Positions 62,475 through 64,000 of a stretch of DNA of 64,000 bases are shown here, piece by piece (positions within the stretch are counted from its first letter, which is position 1; every line of letters starts with the position of its first letter). The stretch is from Variovorax sp. OV329 (GTDB taxonomy: Bacteria > Pseudomonadota > Gammaproteobacteria > Burkholderiales > Burkholderiaceae_C): assembly GCF_900114785.1 (NCBI RefSeq), contig NZ_FOUG01000013.1, positions 106,287 through 170,286 of the forward strand. The letters are read 5' to 3'. Made by a program: the position numbers and the translations under genes. The notes beneath the pieces were generated by a model. The model did no database searches. It saw only the letters and a program-made list of their open reading frames with translations, and had not been told where the DNA came from.

Positions 62475-63886
62475 TGAGGACGAGCAAGCGCATGAACCGC
62501 ATTCGCCATCCCTTGACCGCGCTGCGCCTGCTGATGGGTGCAGGCGCCCTGGCACTGCTGCCGCTGCAGGCGGGCGCGCGCACGGAAGAAGCAGCGCGCG
62601 TGGACACGGCGCCGCGCAGCGCCACCTGCCCCAAGGAAGTGCCGGACGGCACGCGCTGCTTCACCGGGGCCGACGGCGCGGGCGCCTTCTACTGGATCGC
62701 CATTCCCCAAGGCTGGCAGCGCCAGACCGGCGTGCTGGTGATGCATGCGCACGGTGGCCCCGAGACCGGCCCGCCCGAGCTCAAGCGCAGCGAGGAAGAC
62801 CTCAAGCGCTGGGCCATCACGGTGAAGGCTGGCCATGCCTGGGCCGGCTCCACCTACAGGCGCGGCGGCTACGGCGTGACCATGGCGGCGGAGGACACCG
62901 AGCGCCTGCGCCAGCTCTTCGTGCAGCACTTCGGCCAGCCGCGCCGCACCCTGCTGCACGGGCAGAGCTACGGCGGCGGCGTCGCGGCCAAGGCGGCGGA
63001 GCTGTACGCCGGCGCGCCCGGCCATCCCGGCCCCTACGACGGCGTGATGCTCACCAGCGGCGTGCTGGGCGGCGGCAACAGCGCCTACGAGTTCCGGTTG
63101 GACCTTCGCGTGGTCTATCAGGCTGTCTGCAAGAACCATCCGCGCCCGGACGAGCCGCAGTACCCGCTGTGGCAGGGCCTGCCCAAGGATTCGAAGCTCA
63201 CGCGCGAGCAGCTGGGCGCGCGGGTGAAGGAATGCACCGGCGCCGGCCTGCCGCGCGAGCAGCGCAGCGCCGAGCAGAACGCGCGCATGGCCGCCATCCT
63301 GGGCGCCGTGAAGATCCAGGAGCGTTCGCTGCAGGGCCACCTCAACTGGGGCACCTGGCTGTTCCAGGACCTGGTGCAGGCGCGCCTGGGCGGCCGCAAC
63401 CCCTTCGGCAACACCGGCGTTGTCTACCTCGGCCAGGCCAACGGCCAGCCGCTGGATGCGCAGGTGCTGCGCTACGAGGCCGACCCGCAGGCGCAGGGCG
63501 CGCTCGCGGCAGACAGCCGCACCACCGGCCGCACGCGCCTGCCCACGATCACCCTGCATGCCATCGACGACCCCACCGCCTTCGTCGAGCTCGAAGGCGT
63601 GTACCGCGCGCAGCGCGAGGCGGCCGGCACCGCCGACCTGCTGGTGCAGAACTTCAGCAGCGAGCGCGAGCACAGCTACCTCAGCGACACCGAGTACGTG
63701 GCCCTGTTCGACCAGCTGCTGGGCTGGATCGACAAGGGCACCAAGCCGACACCGCAGAGCGTGGCCCAGCGCTGCGAAGCGCTGAAGGCGCGCTTCGACA
63801 GCGACGGCAAGAACGGCTGCCACCTGCGGCCCGGCTGGCAGCCGCCGCCGCTGGAAGCGCGCGTGCCTCCGCGCCTGCCGCACTAG
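62474..63886 (+). CDS. Exported alpha/beta hydrolase
   Basis: Protein of 470 residues with an N-terminal signal-like segment (LRLLMGAGALALLPLQAGA). An alpha/beta hydrolase core has VLVMHAHGGPETGP (oxyanion) and nucleophile elbow LLHGQSYGGGVAAKAAELY. Later elements are ITLHAIDDPTAFVE (acid) and SEREHSYLSD (histidine). It shares its start with the tannase-like stop (TGATG), so they form one operon; it may finish hydrolysis of the same ester substrate. Four cysteines hint at disulphides. An alternative start is ATG 62492. Confidence 0.82.
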   Translation: MRTSKRMNRIRHPLTALRLLMGAGALALLPLQAGARTEEAARVDTAPRSATCPKEVPDGTRCFTGADGAGAFYWIAIPQGWQRQTGVLVMHAHGGPETGPPELKRSEEDLKRWAITVKAGHAWAGSTYRRGGYGVTMAAEDTERLRQLFVQHFGQPRRTLLHGQSYGGGVAAKAAELYAGAPGHPGPYDGVMLTSGVLGGGNSAYEFRLDLRVVYQAVCKNHPRPDEPQYPLWQGLPKDSKLTREQLGARVKECTGAGLPREQRSAEQNARMAAILGAVKIQERSLQGHLNWGTWLFQDLVQARLGGRNPFGNTGVVYLGQANGQPLDAQVLRYEADPQAQGALAADSRTTGRTRLPTITLHAIDDPTAFVELEGVYRAQREAAGTADLLVQNFSSEREHSYLSDTEYVALFDQLLGWIDKGTKPTPQSVAQRCEALKARFDSDGKNGCHLRPGWQPPPLEARVPPRLPH

Positions 63887-63906
63887 ATTTTTCAATCGGA
63901 GAACCC

Positions 63907-64000
63907 ATGAAGAAGATCCTCGCCCTGGCGGCCATCGCCGTCGCCGCCGCTGCCACCCTCGGCACGGCCCACGCCCAGAATTTCCCCGATGGCAAGCCCA
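63907..64000 (+). CDS. Start of an exported protein, probably Bug-type binding protein (partial)
   Basis: Reading frame cut by the window end; 31 residues are visible. It starts with a signal peptide (KKILALAAIAVAAAATLGTA, cleavage after AHA) and continues QNFPDGKP, which resembles the mature start of Bug-family solute-binding proteins. GGAGA precedes the ATG. It lies 20 bases after the hydrolase gene, so it is part of the same operon. Identification rests on eight mature residues and the context. Confidence 0.55.
   Translation, partial: MKKILALAAIAVAAAATLGTAHAQNFPDGKP

Noticed and set aside
59586..62555. 989-codon antisense open frame over the tannase-like gene
   Set aside because: Composition artefact; the sense frame contains the catalytic motifs and a lipoprotein signal.

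Overview
The window is a gene-dense, very GC-rich stretch of bacterial chromosome. It contains no rRNA, tRNA, insertion sequence, phage or CRISPR signal. The gene families point to a betaproteobacterium of the Burkholderiales, most likely Comamonadaceae: DUF4148, Bug-type periplasmic binding proteins, a 1606-residue NAD-glutamate dehydrogenase, a DUF1302/DUF1329/YCF48/MMPL block, several solitary alpha/beta hydrolases, and frequent four-base start/stop overlaps. This placement is inferred from gene content; no marker gene is present.

Layout. 0.1-9.5 kb: small independent units. These are a FixJ/NarL-type response regulator, a DUF4148 protein, a cytochrome P460-type protein, a secreted hydrolase, an NADPH-FMN reductase divergent from a Tat-exported epoxide-hydrolase-like protein coupled to an aldehyde dehydrogenase, a YihY membrane protein, an HTH protein, an FHA protein and small exported or membrane proteins. 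9.6-18.2 kb: a GMC alcohol oxidoreductase divergent from the DUF1302-DUF1329-YCF48-MMPL envelope operon. 18.2-25.2 kb: a TPR-methyltransferase fusion, a SYLF lipoprotein, a ParB-like protein, two DUF1801 proteins and a 970-residue protein that joins four hydrolase-related modules. 25.3-29.1 kb: a carotenoid oxygenase and membrane-protein operon, divergent across a clear operator from a TetR regulator overlapping a FUSC exporter. 29.2-39.6 kb: lectin-like lipoprotein, CYTH-CHAD protein, DAHP synthase, NAD-glutamate dehydrogenase, YdiK-like permease and a Crp/Fnr regulator.

39.7-52.7 kb is the most intriguing part. A RibD-type reductase and a methyltransferase, glycosyltransferase, PTPS-like protein and zinc dehydrogenase in one tight operon lie close to a CDP-alcohol phosphatidyltransferase, YceI protein and membrane sulfatase/LtaS-like enzyme. 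I read this as a possible pathway to a modified, perhaps membrane-associated, pterin or pyrimidine-derived compound. The PTPS homologue has lost a zinc ligand and the catalytic histidine of its family, so the product is probably not a standard pterin. Two unrelated operons are interleaved: tandem small membrane proteins, and DUF6502-DUF4382 with a strong terminator and a promoter-proximal palindrome.

52.9-57.7 kb is a complete branched-chain-type (Liv) ABC importer. 57.7-64 kb holds a LysR regulator overlapping a Bug binding protein, divergent from a tannase/feruloyl-esterase-like lipoprotein, a second hydrolase and the start of another exported protein. This looks like an ester-catabolism module.

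No stretch longer than about 300 bases lacks a gene. The longest gaps (3945-4233, 11281-11573, 52691-52967) are promoter regions or, in the last case, also hide an uncertain start codon.
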